Origin: Litoditis marina
Taxonomy: Eukaryota; Nematoda; Chromadorea; Rhabditida; Rhabditidae
DNA: 64,000 nucleotides
Assembly: GCA_964036275.1 (NCBI GenBank)
Contig: OZ038436.1
Span: 12,799,904 to 12,863,903 of the forward strand
Direction: 5' to 3'
How positions within the stretch are numbered: position 1 is the stretch's first letter; each line of letters opens with the position of its first letter. Below, in pieces: positions 25,748 to 38,932 of the stretch. The position numbers and the translations under genes were made by a program. Under the pieces are notes generated by a model. That model saw only the letters and a list, made by a program, of their open reading frames with translations, did no database searches and was not told where the DNA came from.

Positions 25748-28700
25748 AGTAATCTGAGCGAATATCACATCTCCAATCAGTTTTCGGAAGCGCTGTCAGT
25801 TTGAGAATATGTAATAAGAATTTACCTTCTCGTAGCCAGCGGGTGTGGAATCTAGCTCCGGCCCAGCTAACTTTACCACGTTGACAAGGTACTTCATTGA
25901 AGTGTCGTTCGTCTGACACTGAAAGCGAAATTCTGATACTGGAGAATTATAAGTATTTATTGCATCGCTAATGTGAAGCGAAATCCCCAAAAGTGTTCAT
26001 ATTCAAGAACTAAAATATTCTTGTTGTGAACCTCACGAAAACATACTATTGCTATTAACGAACATTAACACTTGAACTTGCTAGTTATTCTATTTACAAT
26101 CAGAGTGCCTTCGTACATTAGTGTTGAGCAAAAAACGTTTTTAGTAACTTAATGTACACTCAATACCGTTCCCAATTTCGACTCAAGATCCAGAAAAAGC
26201 AATCTAAGACCACATATAATTTCAAACCTTCAGAATATCGATAGCCTGTTCAATGACAGCGTCGCCAAGAGCATTAATGCGAGACCCATTGTCCTGAAAA
26301 AGAATTAAGTACAATGTAACTACGAACCATAATATCAAGCTGAATTTTCTGGGAGGGCCATGATGGAGAAACATTTTTTTCTTGGGCTAAGAAAAGTAAG
26401 CTTAGATCAAAAATATTGCTATAAGATGTCTAATTATGTATGTTTTTTTTCATTTAGAGCACCTCAAGCGTATCAAATAAATAAACAAATAATCGACTTA
26501 CAGTTTCTATGCGAGTATAAACCTCGGCGAAGAAAACGATGAGATTGCACTTCCGCTCCAACTCGTATTGGCTACGAACTCCGTGAAACACTTCCAGCAC
26601 AGGTAGTATATTCTCACGAAGAAGATCGGGAACCTAAATATTCCCGGATGAACAGAATAAATAACCAGTTGGGATCAGGCTCAGTGGAATTTCCAATTCA
26701 GCAAGCCAGCAGTAAACATGACAACTTCGAGCTAAACATCAATTAAGAACGGAACCAATCAGTAAACTTATGGGTTTGTAGCTAGATTTTGTTTAGTGAA
26801 ATATTGGAAACAATCTTCACAACGGTGAATAATTGCCATGTGATTCAAAGTATAGAAGAATAAGTAATTAAGCAACAAAACAACCCAATAAATATCACCA
26901 AAAAAAAAACGCATACGTGAAGGAGGACATTTCAAAAGGGGAGCTACAATACCAAAATGACGAAAGCGCATACCTCGGTGGCAAGGAGGGCAAGCAGACG
27001 AGCAAAGAGGTACTGCGGACTGGCAGTTTGACGAACTGTCGGTGAAACGGCTATCGCCTGAAAATCGAATAGAGATAGATGGAAAATCAGTTTCATTCAA
27101 TGGGTACATGTCACATTTTACTTCAACTACAAGAACACTACAAGCTTCAACACCGCAACTACATCCCCGAATCCATTCTGGATACCATGAATTTGCGGAT
27201 GTGGTAGTAATGGTTGACTAGAAATATCCAAGAAAGTTAGATTTAATCACAACTAATTCTAACTTATTTCCTATGAAAATGTTATTGTCATCTCATCTTA
27301 TCTACAATGAAACAATATTTTCTCTCACTGGACAGTAGTTTCTTAGGATGATTTCATTTTCCTAGCTTTTTCTTATAATTTAATGTCCCAATGCTTACCA
27401 TTTCGACAAGTATCTGCACGGCCGTCTGTCTGCTGGCATCCGTCATGTTCTTAGCTGCCACCCTCTCTCGAATGGCACCAGCCCACGACTCAAACTCATC
27501 GTGGTTATCAATCAGCTGCTCCAGACCAACTTGTATCTAAAACAACAACAATTTGTGGAATACTTCGTCTCATACCACATTCATTGTTTGAATTACAAAT
27601 GACAAACTGACATCACTGTCAAGCTGTCAACATATTTTCCTACTAAATGTGCACTTGTTCATGAGAGTACGAATTAAAACTCGTAAAAATAAGGTGCCTG
27701 CTTTCAGAGATATAATAAAATCAGACGTAGTTCATTAGTTTTCCATTAACAAGTACGCAATAAATGAGCATGCAATCATACTCGCCTTATAGCTCTGCTT
27801 ACAGTAAAGGAGACCCTTTACTATGATATATTACACCCTGTACGATATCACAGTTGAGCACATATACCAGTAAGACTTTTTTATATTTAAATAGTGAAGA
27901 TTTATGATTTTGTATCTAAAAACGGCTAATTTCCCCAAAAATAGCAACAAAAAAAGTAGCGCGTTTCCATTTTCTGGCTATTCGAACAACTGTACTACTG
28001 TACATTAACCCACCTCCTGAAGCTGGGTGGCATTTCCGCAATCGGCCATCTTGTACTGCAAGTCAATGGACGGAACATACTGCTGCGCGTTGGACCCGTT
28101 TCCAAACTGGAACACGCACAAATGTAAAACCGACACAAAAAGTAAAAAGGAAAACACAAAGTGTCGAGTTATTCACCACCTGGGAGAGATATCTAAGTTA
28201 TGGAGATGTGAGTTCGAATGAGAAATTAGAGGAATGTTCCTAACAACATCCGACAAACAAATATGCCGTGTTGATTGAGAAACATTCATCGACATTAATG
28301 TTTTATACAGTACAGCTTCCAACAAATGAAAATAAATCCTAGAACACATACTAAAAATTTAATAATTAAATATAGAAGAACATATATGCATTTTATAAAG
28401 GTGATATGTATGAATTATACCTGGTTGTACATGGCCTCATAGGCAGCCTGATCAGCCTCACATTCGCTGTAGAAAGAGGTCATGGCTGGTGGAGCAGCGT
28501 GCACCTGGAAGTAATGAATACTGCTAATTGATATTCATTCACAGGCTACTGGTTCGAATAATCCGTTATACTATTTCATCGTGATACACAAATAACAAAC
28601 AACGATGTAGACAGTTTCTGCACGTGATTCCATGTCAAGAAATGACTGCAACTATCCCTTCATACTGTGAAGCAAGAAGTATTTGAACACATCGAACATT

Positions 28701-31700
28701 CTAATTCTGATGATAAATATTTGACAGTAAGCGTATAAAATGTCCGTTAATCATATGAAATATTGAAAAGATACTTTTAGTCGCTGAAAACATGCATTAA
28801 GTGTGGGATGGTTTCCAATAGAAACTCAATAAATGTCGGCTGTAATCGATTCAATAGCGAGTGTTCGTTCAATAAACACGCACCACATTCAAAGTGGCTC
28901 GACCCAGTTATACATATCTGGATGAAGAGCGGTTGGTGGCAATGAAAAAGGGAACGTCTCAAACTATTTCATTCTCGAATCAGAAATCAACATCGCTCTC
29001 GAAAAAAGAGATAGCCAAATATCTTTCTCGTTCTCTCTCGCATGAAAAACATTAGGATGACGTTGCAGAGGAATTAATTCAAACATCATACCAAGAGTGG
29101 ATAGAACGTGCTGGTAGTTTGGGTAAGGAATTTACTGGATCTACAAATTTGCTCGATGTGACACAGTCTGACAAGAATCATTCTGTCCGAATTGACGAGA
29201 AGGAATTCAAGTATTCAAGCAAGGGTTGATAGTTAAATGAAGCTCTGGCATCCTTATCCTTATTTGAACAAAATAGCTCAGCTAGCGACTAGGCAAAATT
29301 ACGTTGCATGCTCTGGTAAACACAGCTGGTCATGATCAAACTTCAAAATCATGTCCTCACTTCTTTCTCACACTGGATTAAAAAATATAGAATAGATACA
29401 AAGATTATAGATTTTAACTCAGTGAAATTTAATTGAAACATGTTACATTCGGTGATGAGCAATTCCTATAGTTTTGAAAGACAAGCAAAAGAAGCAAATA
29501 GAGAAGAGGGTCGAGCTCACACACTAGTAAGTTACGACTATTCGACCAATTCTTGTCCGTTTTTAGATTGAATTACGGGGAAATTGAAGATTTCGCGTCA
29601 AAATTTGACTAATCTTCTTGTTTTCGGCATAAAAGTAGCGTTTTTCCATATTTTCTGGCTATTCGGACAACTTTACAGGGTATGGAAGAGCTTGTAAATG
29701 CTAGTAGCTAGTAGGTTATCTAGTGACTGTCACCCGCGCGGAAAGAAGTCCGCTGGACACGTAGAGAAATTTGAGCGCTTGACTAAACACAGCGGAGCGG
29801 CTAGTGACAATCGAACAACCCAACAAATACCATCCGCCGGTACGAGTTTGTATCAATATTAGACTAATACTTATAAGAAGAAACTAATCAAAATTCGGAA
29901 TGGGAAAATATTCGAAATATTGAAATAAATTTACACATGACGACATGACACATCCCTCAACCGCAGTTCAAAAAATTTCACATCATTACGGCTTTCCGCT
30001 TATGATAAAAAAGATAAGATTACACACTGAACGAACAACTATCTGGTTGAGATTAAGCGATGAGTGAAAGTGTGACTTGGCTATATTCTCTACCTGTTGT
30101 TAGGTTGTTGTTCTGTTCTCTATCAATCACGAATATAGAGCCGGATGTACTCTACTCTATCTAACTATTTTGATAGCCTAAGTGCCTAAGCTGTTTTTGA
30201 CCACCCTTTTCCAGGGTAACTCAGTAGGTGATCGGCTGGTAATTCAAAATGAAGAACTTTCCATCTATTCAAAACCAAGCACATTTCTTCGTACTGAAAA
30301 ATGTACTGAAAAAAGAGCTCTTTTTCTCAATTGTTATGGCTATTCTTAGGACACTTCACTGGAGTATGCGTCTAAGAAACTTACATAGTTGGGATACATG
30401 GGCTGAGGCGGTTCTCTCGCAGCACCATACATGGGAGCCTCGGCGTACGAAGGCGGGTACATGTTCATCTGGAAATCAAAGATCAGTATTCTAAATATTA
30501 CACAAACGAATCTACATCCATTCGTACATTTCGGTAGTTTGGTATAACATATAGAAATGAACTGATGCTCTTCCAACATCCATTGACCGTTCTCCAATAA
30601 ACGTGTTGGTTGTCGCGTTATGACATGTGTACATAAAACCAACCACCACCACAACACAACTTCACACCCGACCAGCTTAGGGAAGACACGATCAGCTTCT
30701 CGTACGTGAGAAAAGAGATCTAATTCACATTTTTGTGAAAATTAAAATATACTCTTTTTTCACAGACTTTTATCTAACTGTGCAATATGACATGTAGTAG
30801 TTCACAAACTTTCAGTTTGTATGTCTGTCTGTATTCGGTACTGTGACCCAACTTACATCCGGCAACAAACATTATCTGACTTTTTTTTTGAAAAAAAAAA
30901 CTGTTAAGTGACTTCAATTCACTACACTGTGTACACGTTAGGTGTATACGTAGGAAAAACTAGACTGCACAACATTATTCCCATGATGTAATTGAAAACA
31001 GTTCCTTTTTCTCCCCATCCCAATTTTGCAGTTACAACGTGATATGCTTACCGGGGGCCAGAAACTGGGCCTTTTTGAGGTACGTGTCGACTTTGAACTG
31101 TTATCTCGTTCAACAATCAGCATGGTCTCTAACTGCAATCTGGAAGTCACTGAGCCAATAGGAATGTCAACAGAATGAAGACTGTTTTGCTAGCAGAGAT
31201 GATGGGAAAACAATTATGATAGTAACTTTCGAGGCAAGATAGGAAATAAAAAAAAATTGTCGTGAGAAAACAGAGAATGCGTGATTGTAATGGTGCTCTC
31301 AAAGCTTGGTCGAGCGAAAACTATACTGACTGAATGTATGAAAAACTATAAATTGAATTATTCAAAATGATAACTTTACAAATTTGCATCATGGATGAAT
31401 AGAATTCGGAACGCTCTCAAATTATCTCTAGTCGAGATGAAGATAGAATCAGCTGTACTGGCTAAAGATGGGAAAGAACGGTGATAAGCAGACGGGTTCG
31501 TAATGATAAGAGCGTGCGAATGACCATTGCGTGACAAGACTTTCCAACCTTTTAAATAGACTTGTTTTCAATTATCATGTGATTCATTGAAAACACAACT
31601 CATGTGTGTGTGGAGTTAACTATCAACTGTATGGGTGATAACAATCATTCACTTTTATTACTCTCAAAATTCGCATTCGAAGCAGTCATAAATTTAATAT

Positions 31701-34700
31701 ACGTTTTCTGAATGAGTCTGAAGAAGTGTAACAATAGGAAAGGAGAGCTCTGCATCAAATGATCCTAACATATGCTAATTGTACAGTGAATATTAAAGTG
31801 GTATTCTCGCCCTCTTTTATAGCCTTTTCTTACTTCAGGTTACGTATATACAGCTGTTGAGAAACTAAGGTAACCCAGTAACACCTGTGGATAGGTCTAA
31901 CCGGGGGTCATGTCACCATAGCTCATTCAGACTACGCGAACTATATTCAACGGAAGAGGCCGGACCGCCGGAAACTCTCGTTGAAGTAGCGAAAGAGATC
32001 AGCATCAGACGTACTTATTAAGAAAACTCATTCACGAACAGGATTCCAAATGAAGGAGTTCAAGAACGAAATCATTTGCTCTAATCATTTTCATATGAAA
32101 ATAAACCATGGGAGATTGTTTTCGAATCTTAACTTGCAGGTGAAACGGGCCATTTTTTTAGAGCGCTATCAACAAATGGATGCACAAAATCGAGAAACTG
32201 GGGACATTCAATTTTCAAGACAAAAATGAAATTTGACACACTCTGGAACTAGGAACTTATCACAAATCGTTTGGGAATGATATGAAAATCGGTCAGTATA
32301 GTTGTGATGTTCTGATGTCGAAGAAAACGAGAATTAATTGAATTGAAGATTCTCTAATGTATAAACTGTTTACATTCCAGCGCAGAATGACAGTGATCGT
32401 ATGTAAGCGAAATCAGAAATGGAATAGAAGTAGAGAACGTGCCATCCATAGCACACAACGCAAAATACAGCCCGATACTGTGACACTACGCGACTACGCC
32501 CCCTGACCTAACCCACTACTAATTAACGAGCTCCGGGTTATGTTGTCTCATTGTTGATAACACAGCGGCATTGTGTGGACAATGGTATATCAAACGATTC
32601 ACACGACTCTGCTGACATCTCACCCTCCAGCAAATAACTGCAGGTGAGCAGATGTGCAGGTGCAACCGACCAGGGAGAAAAGTTACCTTACTCCTTTCCT
32701 TGTGGGCACCGCCGGTTACTTGAGATTGTAAAACATAATTAACTGCTTATCGCTAACTATAATATAGAACCCAACATAATATAGAACAATGGTCAGGATG
32801 ACAGTTCTGCGCGAATAAGCTTGAAATATTTCATCTTTCAAACCTTCCGACAATATTATATACTCCTGCATTACATTTTGAGTTTTGAGGTTATGACAAA
32901 TCAGGGATTAGGGTTGTGTTCCAGTGAAATTTGTAGTTTGATCACCCAGATAAAATTCCCAATTTGCAATCAAAATTTGTGGACAACAAAGTCGCCCCAC
33001 GTACGTATCAGACGTACTTATTAAGAAAACTCATTCACGAACCGGCTTCCAAATAAAGGAGTTCAAGAACGAAATCATTTGCTCTCATCATTTTCATATG
33101 AAAATAAACCATGGGAGATTGTTTTCGAATCTTAACTCGCATGTAAAACGGGCCATTTTTTTAGAGCGCTATCAACAAATGGATGCAGAAAATCGAGAAA
33201 CTAGGGACATTCAATTTTCAAGACAAAAATGAAATTTGACACACTCTGGAACTAGGAACTTATCACAAATCGTTTGGGAATGATATGAAAATCGGTCAGT
33301 ATAGTTGTGATGTTCTGATGTCGAAGAAAATGAGGAGTAATTGAATTGAGGATTCTCATGTATGAACTGTGTACACTCCAGCTCTCCAGCGCAGAATGAC
33401 AGTGATCGTATGTAAGCGAAATCAGAAATGGAATAGAAGTAGAGAACGTGCCATCCATAGCACACAACGCAAAATACAGCCCGATACTGTGACACTACGC
33501 GACTACGCCCCCTGACCTAACCCACTACTAATTAACGAGCTCCGGGTTATGTTGTCTCATTGTTGATAACACAGAGGCATTGTGTGGACAATGGTATATC
33601 AAACGATTTACACGACTCTGCTGACATATCACCCTCCACCCCTCCAGCAAATAACTGCAGGTGAGTAGATGTGCAGGTGCAACCGACCAGGGAGAAAAGT
33701 TACCTTACTCCTTTCCTTGTGGGCACCGCCGGTTACTTGAGATTGTAAAACATAATTAACTGCTTATCGCTAACTATAATATAGAACCCAACATAATATA
33801 GAACAATGGTCAGGATGACAGTTCTGCGCGAATAAGCTTGAAATATTTCATCTTTCAAACCTTCCGACAATATTATATACTCCTGCATTACATTTTGAGT
33901 TTTGAGGTTATGACAAATCAGGGATTAGGGTTGTGTTCCAGTGAAATTTGTAGTTTGATCACCCAGATAAAATTCCCAATTTGCAATCAAAATTTGTGGA
34001 CAATAAAGTCGCCCCACGTACGGATCAGACGTACTTATTAAGAAAACTCATTCACGAACCGGCTTCCAAATGAAGGAGTTCAAGAACGAAATCATTTGCT
34101 CTCATCATTTTCATATGAAAATAAACCATGGGAGATTGTTTTCGAATCTTAACTCGCATGTAAAACGGGCCATTTTTTTAGAGCGCTATCAACAAATGGA
34201 TGCAGAAAATCGAGAAACTAGGGACATTCAATTTTCAAGACAAAAATGAAATTTGACACACTCTGGAACTAGGAACTTATCACAAATCGTTTGGGAATGA
34301 TATGAAAATCGGTCAGTATAGTTGTGATGTTCTGATGTCGAAGAAAATGAGGAGTAATTGAATTGAGGATTCTCATGTATGAACTGTGTACACTCCAGCT
34401 CTCCAGCGCAGAATGACAGTGATCGCATGTAAGCGAAATCAGAAATGGAATAGAAGTAGAGAACGTGCCATCCATAGCACACAACGCAAAATACAGCCCG
34501 ATACTGTGACACTACGCGACTACGCCCCCTGACCTAACCCACTACTAATTAACGAGCTCCGGGTTATGTTGTCTCATTGTTGATAACACAGAGGCATTGT
34601 GTGGACAATGGTATATCAAACGATTTACACGACTCTGCTGACATATCACCCTCCACCCCTCCAGCAAATAACTGCAGGTGAGTAGATGTGCAGGTGCAAC

Positions 34701-36646
34701 CGACCAGGGAGAAACGTTACCTTACTCCGTTCCTTGTAGGCACCGCCGTTTACTTGAGATTGTAAAACATAATTAACTGCTTATCGCTAACTATAATATA
34801 GAACCCAACATAATATAGAACAATGGTCAGGATGACAGTTCTGCGCGAATAAGCTTGAAATATTACATCTTTCAAACCTTCCGACAATATTATATACTCC
34901 TCCAATACATTTTGAGTTTTGAGGTTATGACAAATCAGGGATTAGGGTTGTGTTCCAGTGAAAATTGGTTTTTTTTCTATTTCAACTCGAACTATGTTTT
35001 ACACCATACTTATATGATACCATATTCGCAACTGATGACCTGTTTGATGGAACAACACAAAGATTACAGTATCCTAGCAAATTCTATTAAACGCCGAGTG
35101 AAAGCTCTTTTTAACACCGAGTCAAAATGGACAGTTTGCGGTTTGCCGCTTCACGATCGAAGTATTCGAATTCTGTACAAGTCAGGATAACGACCGATTT
35201 TTCTACTAATAATTCGACTTGCTTGATTAAGGGTATTCTGTGTCGTCTCTCCACTACATTCCCAAAAGTCAATGTGTAATTCTTCCAAAAATTGAATGTG
35301 AATTTGAAGTTTTGTCAATTCACGACAGTAGATGGAAGAGATCCATGATCCATCCCAGCAGTCACGGTACCTCAGTATTCTCAGAAATGTGACAGCAAAG
35401 TGTTCATCCGAATTGTTGGCGAAGGATAGTTTCCAATGTCACGATGACTTCCCACCCATCCTCTTACTTGCTAGAGTTAATCGACTCTCAGGTTGCAGTA
35501 AGTATATTGAATAAGGTACTTCTTTTGGGTATTCATTTTCCCATCTATTTCTGAGTTTACGACGTCTCCTTAAATATTTTCACTCTTTCTTACCGAACTG
35601 GTTCAACAACGATTAATCCAATGAGCATAATCATGGGCAAACTGAAAAGTAATATATACCTGTTGCTGCTGCGAAGAGTGCGAAGGACCGCTTGAATTTC
35701 GAGGAACAAATGCTGGCGCATTGGGGTTCAACCCGAATGTATCCCCTCTACCACCGTAGCTATCATAAGGATGCTGCTGCTGAGGAGCATAGTTTCCTGG
35801 AGTAGACAGAAAATATAAATATAAACTACTGGGCAAGAACAAACAACCGGCAAGGTTCGACTGTGCTACATGTAGTATACAACAAACATATATTTTCAGT
35901 ATTGTGTGGGCAAAAGTCGAACCATTTCCAAAACACAACCTGCTTTAACCAGCCCAGAGCTCTGATAATTTTCGAAACACAAACTAGTGAATAGTTTCTC
36001 ATCAAGCGGTGTTGTTAATTGGCTGACCGTAATGTTGCTGTTGATGTTGCTGTTGATGTTGCTGTTGATGTTGCTGATTTCCTTGAGCGTAGTACGATCC
36101 CCTGGATTGTTGTTCCTCGTACATCTGTTGTTGTGAATGCTGCTGGGCATATCTGCCATTTCCGCCGTGTCCTCCTTGATTATTGTAACCTAAAACGTAG
36201 TGGGTAGAAAACTCAAACCACCAAATGTCTCGTTTTAGGTTAGGATCAAGAGATGAATATCCCCGTAATCGGAAGACCGAAAAGTATCAGGTTGTTCATT
36301 CATTTTTCCGAGAATGGTTCCGCCTGTTCTAAGAGAAAAGTTGAGCGTCCGGTCAGTAAACCGATAAGCACCTATGGATTTGAAAAGATCGCGAAGGATA
36401 TGTTATTTTATACAGAGAGACTCAAAAAAAAATACTTGGTGAGTTTCGGTCAAATGAACGGTGGAGGGAAGAAAACCAATGGAAAGTTTGCTCAGTTTGG
36501 ACCGACCGAAACACGGTGCACGGCTGAGAGCCGAGGGACCGACTACTACAAAAAGAGACTACTATTCGATTACGTTTATACCCGATTTCATACCGACCAT
36601 TCTGATTGCTCCAGGCTCCATTATAGTTATATGAATCCCCCATCAT
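24240..36646 (-). CDS. PAIP1: Poly(A)-binding protein-interacting protein 1
   Basis: Cytoplasmic translation regulator that links poly(A)-binding protein to initiation factors. Fifteen exons: 36598-36646, 36028-36189, 35660-35796, 30385-30468, 28421-28504, 28014-28106, 27399-27536, 26974-27057, 26502-26633, 26228-26293, 25826-25918, 25495-25617, 25033-25153, 24621-24712, 24240-24332; phases close, 516 aa. Residues 50-70 are a QQH repeat. Residues 91-103 (FGLNPNAPAFVPR) are a textbook PAM2 motif for the PABP MLLE domain. An eIF4G-like middle domain fills roughly residues 205-410, with VGLEQLIDNHDEFESWA, LFARLLALLATEVPDL and AGPELDSTPAGYEKMSELLT. The acidic tail (LSEEERLFLESHFG, ELGRFEQEERQKKQ) resembles the PAIP1 C-terminus. 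Intron 3 is about 5.2 kb and holds the 1-kb tandem repeat. No acceptor lies just before the ATG, unlike several neighbours. Confidence 0.92.
25692..25744. repeat. GA microsatellite in PAIP1 intron
   Basis: About 26 GA dinucleotides without interruption, 75 bases upstream (gene sense: downstream) of PAIP1 exon 11 at 25826-25918; in the transcript it is a CU-rich tract about 75 bases before exon 12's acceptor. Confidence 0.95.
32004..34966. repeat. 1-kb tandem repeat, three copies, in PAIP1 intron 3
   Basis: Units run 32004-33006 (1003 bp), 33007-34023 (1017 bp) and 34024-34966 (943 bp, lacking the final 74 bases). Each starts ATCAGACGTACTTATTAAG. Copies 2 and 3 share small insertions (for example CCACCCCTCCAGC) that copy 1 lacks, so the second duplication is younger. 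No unit has a convincing open frame; the 60-110-codon frames repeat simply because the DNA repeats. The last 74 bases of the unit belong to an interspersed repeat. Confidence 0.97.
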
Positions 36647-37921
36647 CCGTTTTGAACCTTAAACGACAAAAATTCGATGATGATAACCTTCAGGCGGTCG
36701 GAATGCAATAATAACAAGAAGCATGAACATTCCATATTTGTTTAATTACTTAGCCCTTAGACCCCGACGTGATAAAAATAGATATAGAATACGCTATCTT
36801 GTGGATTTCGACATTTAAAATGTAGATACCCTTCTTTATTCCAATAAAGTGTGATGACTAAATAAAATTATAAAATTCCGTATATTTGACTGAAGACAAT
36901 ATATGTATACTTTATTCCGATCCGTGGAAAAGTGAAGACAGGGATGTACTGAAAACCGCAGAAAAGTCTTCACTAAATTCAATTGAGTCATTTCCAAAGC
37001 ATTCCAAACCAAAAACGCCCATAAAAATAATTGTGTGATAAATTAGAAAAGGAGAAAACTTTCAATTTTTCGGAGCACTCGTGATTTTTTGCCGGGCCGC
37101 CAGCAATTTTAATCGCTTGGAAAGAACACCCCGTAAACAGCGGTCATAAACTTAGTTAATAGGAACGTTGAACAATACTAATATAGTCTTTTTCATTTCT
37201 ACCTGATCACCTACCGTAAGAACGCGAAACTCATCAGTTTACTCTGAAAATATGAAGTTATAGGTCTAAATACTGCGTAGAAGTTTCAAATTTATATTTA
37301 TTTCTGTTTTAAAATCATACAAGTATCGCTCTAGGAGAGCGAGGATCAGAACTGATCCTGTACACTTTCTCCCGGTTTGGGAGAAATGTAATGCAACAAA
37401 AATACATGAGCTCCTGTCCGAAGATGAATCTATAAAAGCGTCATCAGCTTCTTTTGGAGGGGCCAAAGTTCAAGAAAATATTGTTGATTTAATTTGACCA
37501 ATAATGATAAATCATCCTTTTCTGCGGCGTGCAGTGCACCACTTACAGCAGACATGTATCCGTACCTCTTATTAAGCTGAACATTCTGGTGTCGATTACG
37601 TTTTCCTCGAGAAAAAAATCACAAAATTAATAATGTACACCGTTGAACGCAGGAATGAAAAGGACTGTTCCAAAACAAGTCGACTTTGGACTCTTTGATT
37701 GAAACCGGATGTGACGACAACAACCGGCGTTTTCCATTCTCTCCCATCTATTTTTGAATGCACATCCATCATTAGTTCGACCATGATCGCTTGGCGAGTT
37801 CAACTATAAATTCACGCCGCTCAGATCATTCCCTCGTTCGCTAGGTGCACGCTGTACTCGCACCCAAATTGTACGCATACTATTAATCCTAATTCATTTA
37901 AATCTGAATTAATAATATTCA
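36647..37921. other. Spacer between PAIP1 and the small secreted-protein gene
   Basis: These genes are transcribed away from each other, so promoters of both should lie here. A TATA-like CTATAAAT at 37804-37811 sits about 115 bases before the plus-strand ATG. A 66-codon minus-strand frame at 37266-37466 has no features I recognise and is probably chance. Confidence 0.5.
37804..37811 (+). promoter_or_regulatory. TATA-box candidate
   Basis: CTATAAAT followed about 25-35 bases later by TCATTCCCTCGTTCG, which could hold the transcription start, then about 75 bases of leader to the ATG at 37922. Confidence 0.45.
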
Positions 37922-38734
37922 ATGACCTCATTTTGGCTGCTTCTCGGCTTCATTGCGGCTGTCTCCTGTCAGCTGATGATGCCTTCCTTCAACCCTTGGT
38001 TGACTACACAGCCACCAAGACCTCCATCTTATGTTCACTATTTCAAGGTAGAATATAGTCTTTTTCTTTCTTACTGTGACTGATACCGAACGATTACAAA
38101 ACTTTCAGGCCGTTCTAATTACGTAAACGTTATCGGAAAAACTAGCGATTTTCGCCTTCGTTTCTGATTCCCTAATGCAAATGTTGTTCAAGAATAATCT
38201 CGGCGCGACATTTGCGTTAGAAAACAATTCCTGAACGTTTCGTATGTGTACTGTAGGAGTCCCAATAGGAATGACGTGAACTATCTCATCACCGTTGTTT
38301 AGCACCCTGCATATCTACAGATCATGTTCAGTCGAAGTTGAAAAAGTTCACTATTAAAGAAGAACGATTATGTGGTCCAATCGCAACGCTTCAGTCCTTT
38401 AAACCGCAATATATTTTTCAATTGCAGTTTAAAGGACCGATGATACGGGATTGGTCCACATTATCGTCCTTCTTTAATGCAATATTATCAAGTAGTATTT
38501 CAAAGAAATACATGCTCGGTTTCAATAATAATTACTGGTTTGTTTGTGACTAAAGCTAACTATCATCTATATGTTTTCTAGTAAACAACAATGGTTTTAG
38601 AAAGAGTTCACGTTAAATACATGAATATATTATTTCTGCAGAGAATGGGATACGAATCGGATGACAAAGGTTCCGTGTGGCTAGGAAACGATCTGGCTAA
38701 ACTGATGATCATTTCCAGAAGCTCCATACCATGA
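37922..38734 (+). CDS. Small putative secreted protein, unknown family
   Basis: I do not recognise this protein. Two exons, 37922-38047 and 38642-38734, joined in phase 0, give 72 aa. Residues 1-16 (MTSFWLLLGFIAAVSC) look like a signal peptide with a small-residue cleavage site near Cys16. The mature part is Pro- and aromatic-rich (NPWLTTQPPRPPSYVHYFK) and then charged (RMGYESDDKGSVWLGNDL), ending RSSIP before TGA. A dibasic KR spans the exon junction, so it could be cut by a prohormone convertase into short peptides, but this is speculation. An alternative acceptor at 38109 would add only five residues before a stop. The intron contains a hairpin MITE. A TATA-like box lies upstream. Confidence 0.55.
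38353..38478. mobile_element. Hairpin MITE (element D) copy 1
   Basis: About 126-bp near-perfect foldback: left arm ATTAAAGAAGAACGATTATG through GGTCCAATCGCAACGC and CAGTCCTTTAAAC, then a short loop, then the inverse ending CGTCCTTCTTTAAT. Lies in the intron of the small secreted-protein gene. Confidence 0.85.
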
Positions 38735-38932
38735 TTTCCCACATATATAGAGTATGGAACGAATGTGGCTATCAAGTGTCAAGTGTGATCGTTTTCATGA
38801 ATAATACCTTCAGATATTGTACTCAACAATTGGAATTCGAACATTTATAAAAACAGTATCAACAATAACAAATCTATTAAATATTTGAACTATCTCTATG
38901 AACACTGCCATTAACTAGATTTCTGAAATAAA

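Noticed and set aside
33211..34512. Repeated 60-94-codon frames in the PAIP1 intron
   Set aside because: They repeat because the DNA is tandemly repeated; no initiation context or homology, and differences between copies are not codon-biased.
36253..36711. 152-codon plus-strand open frame
   Set aside because: It runs antisense across PAIP1 exon 1, shows no domain or splice logic, and has low-quality composition.
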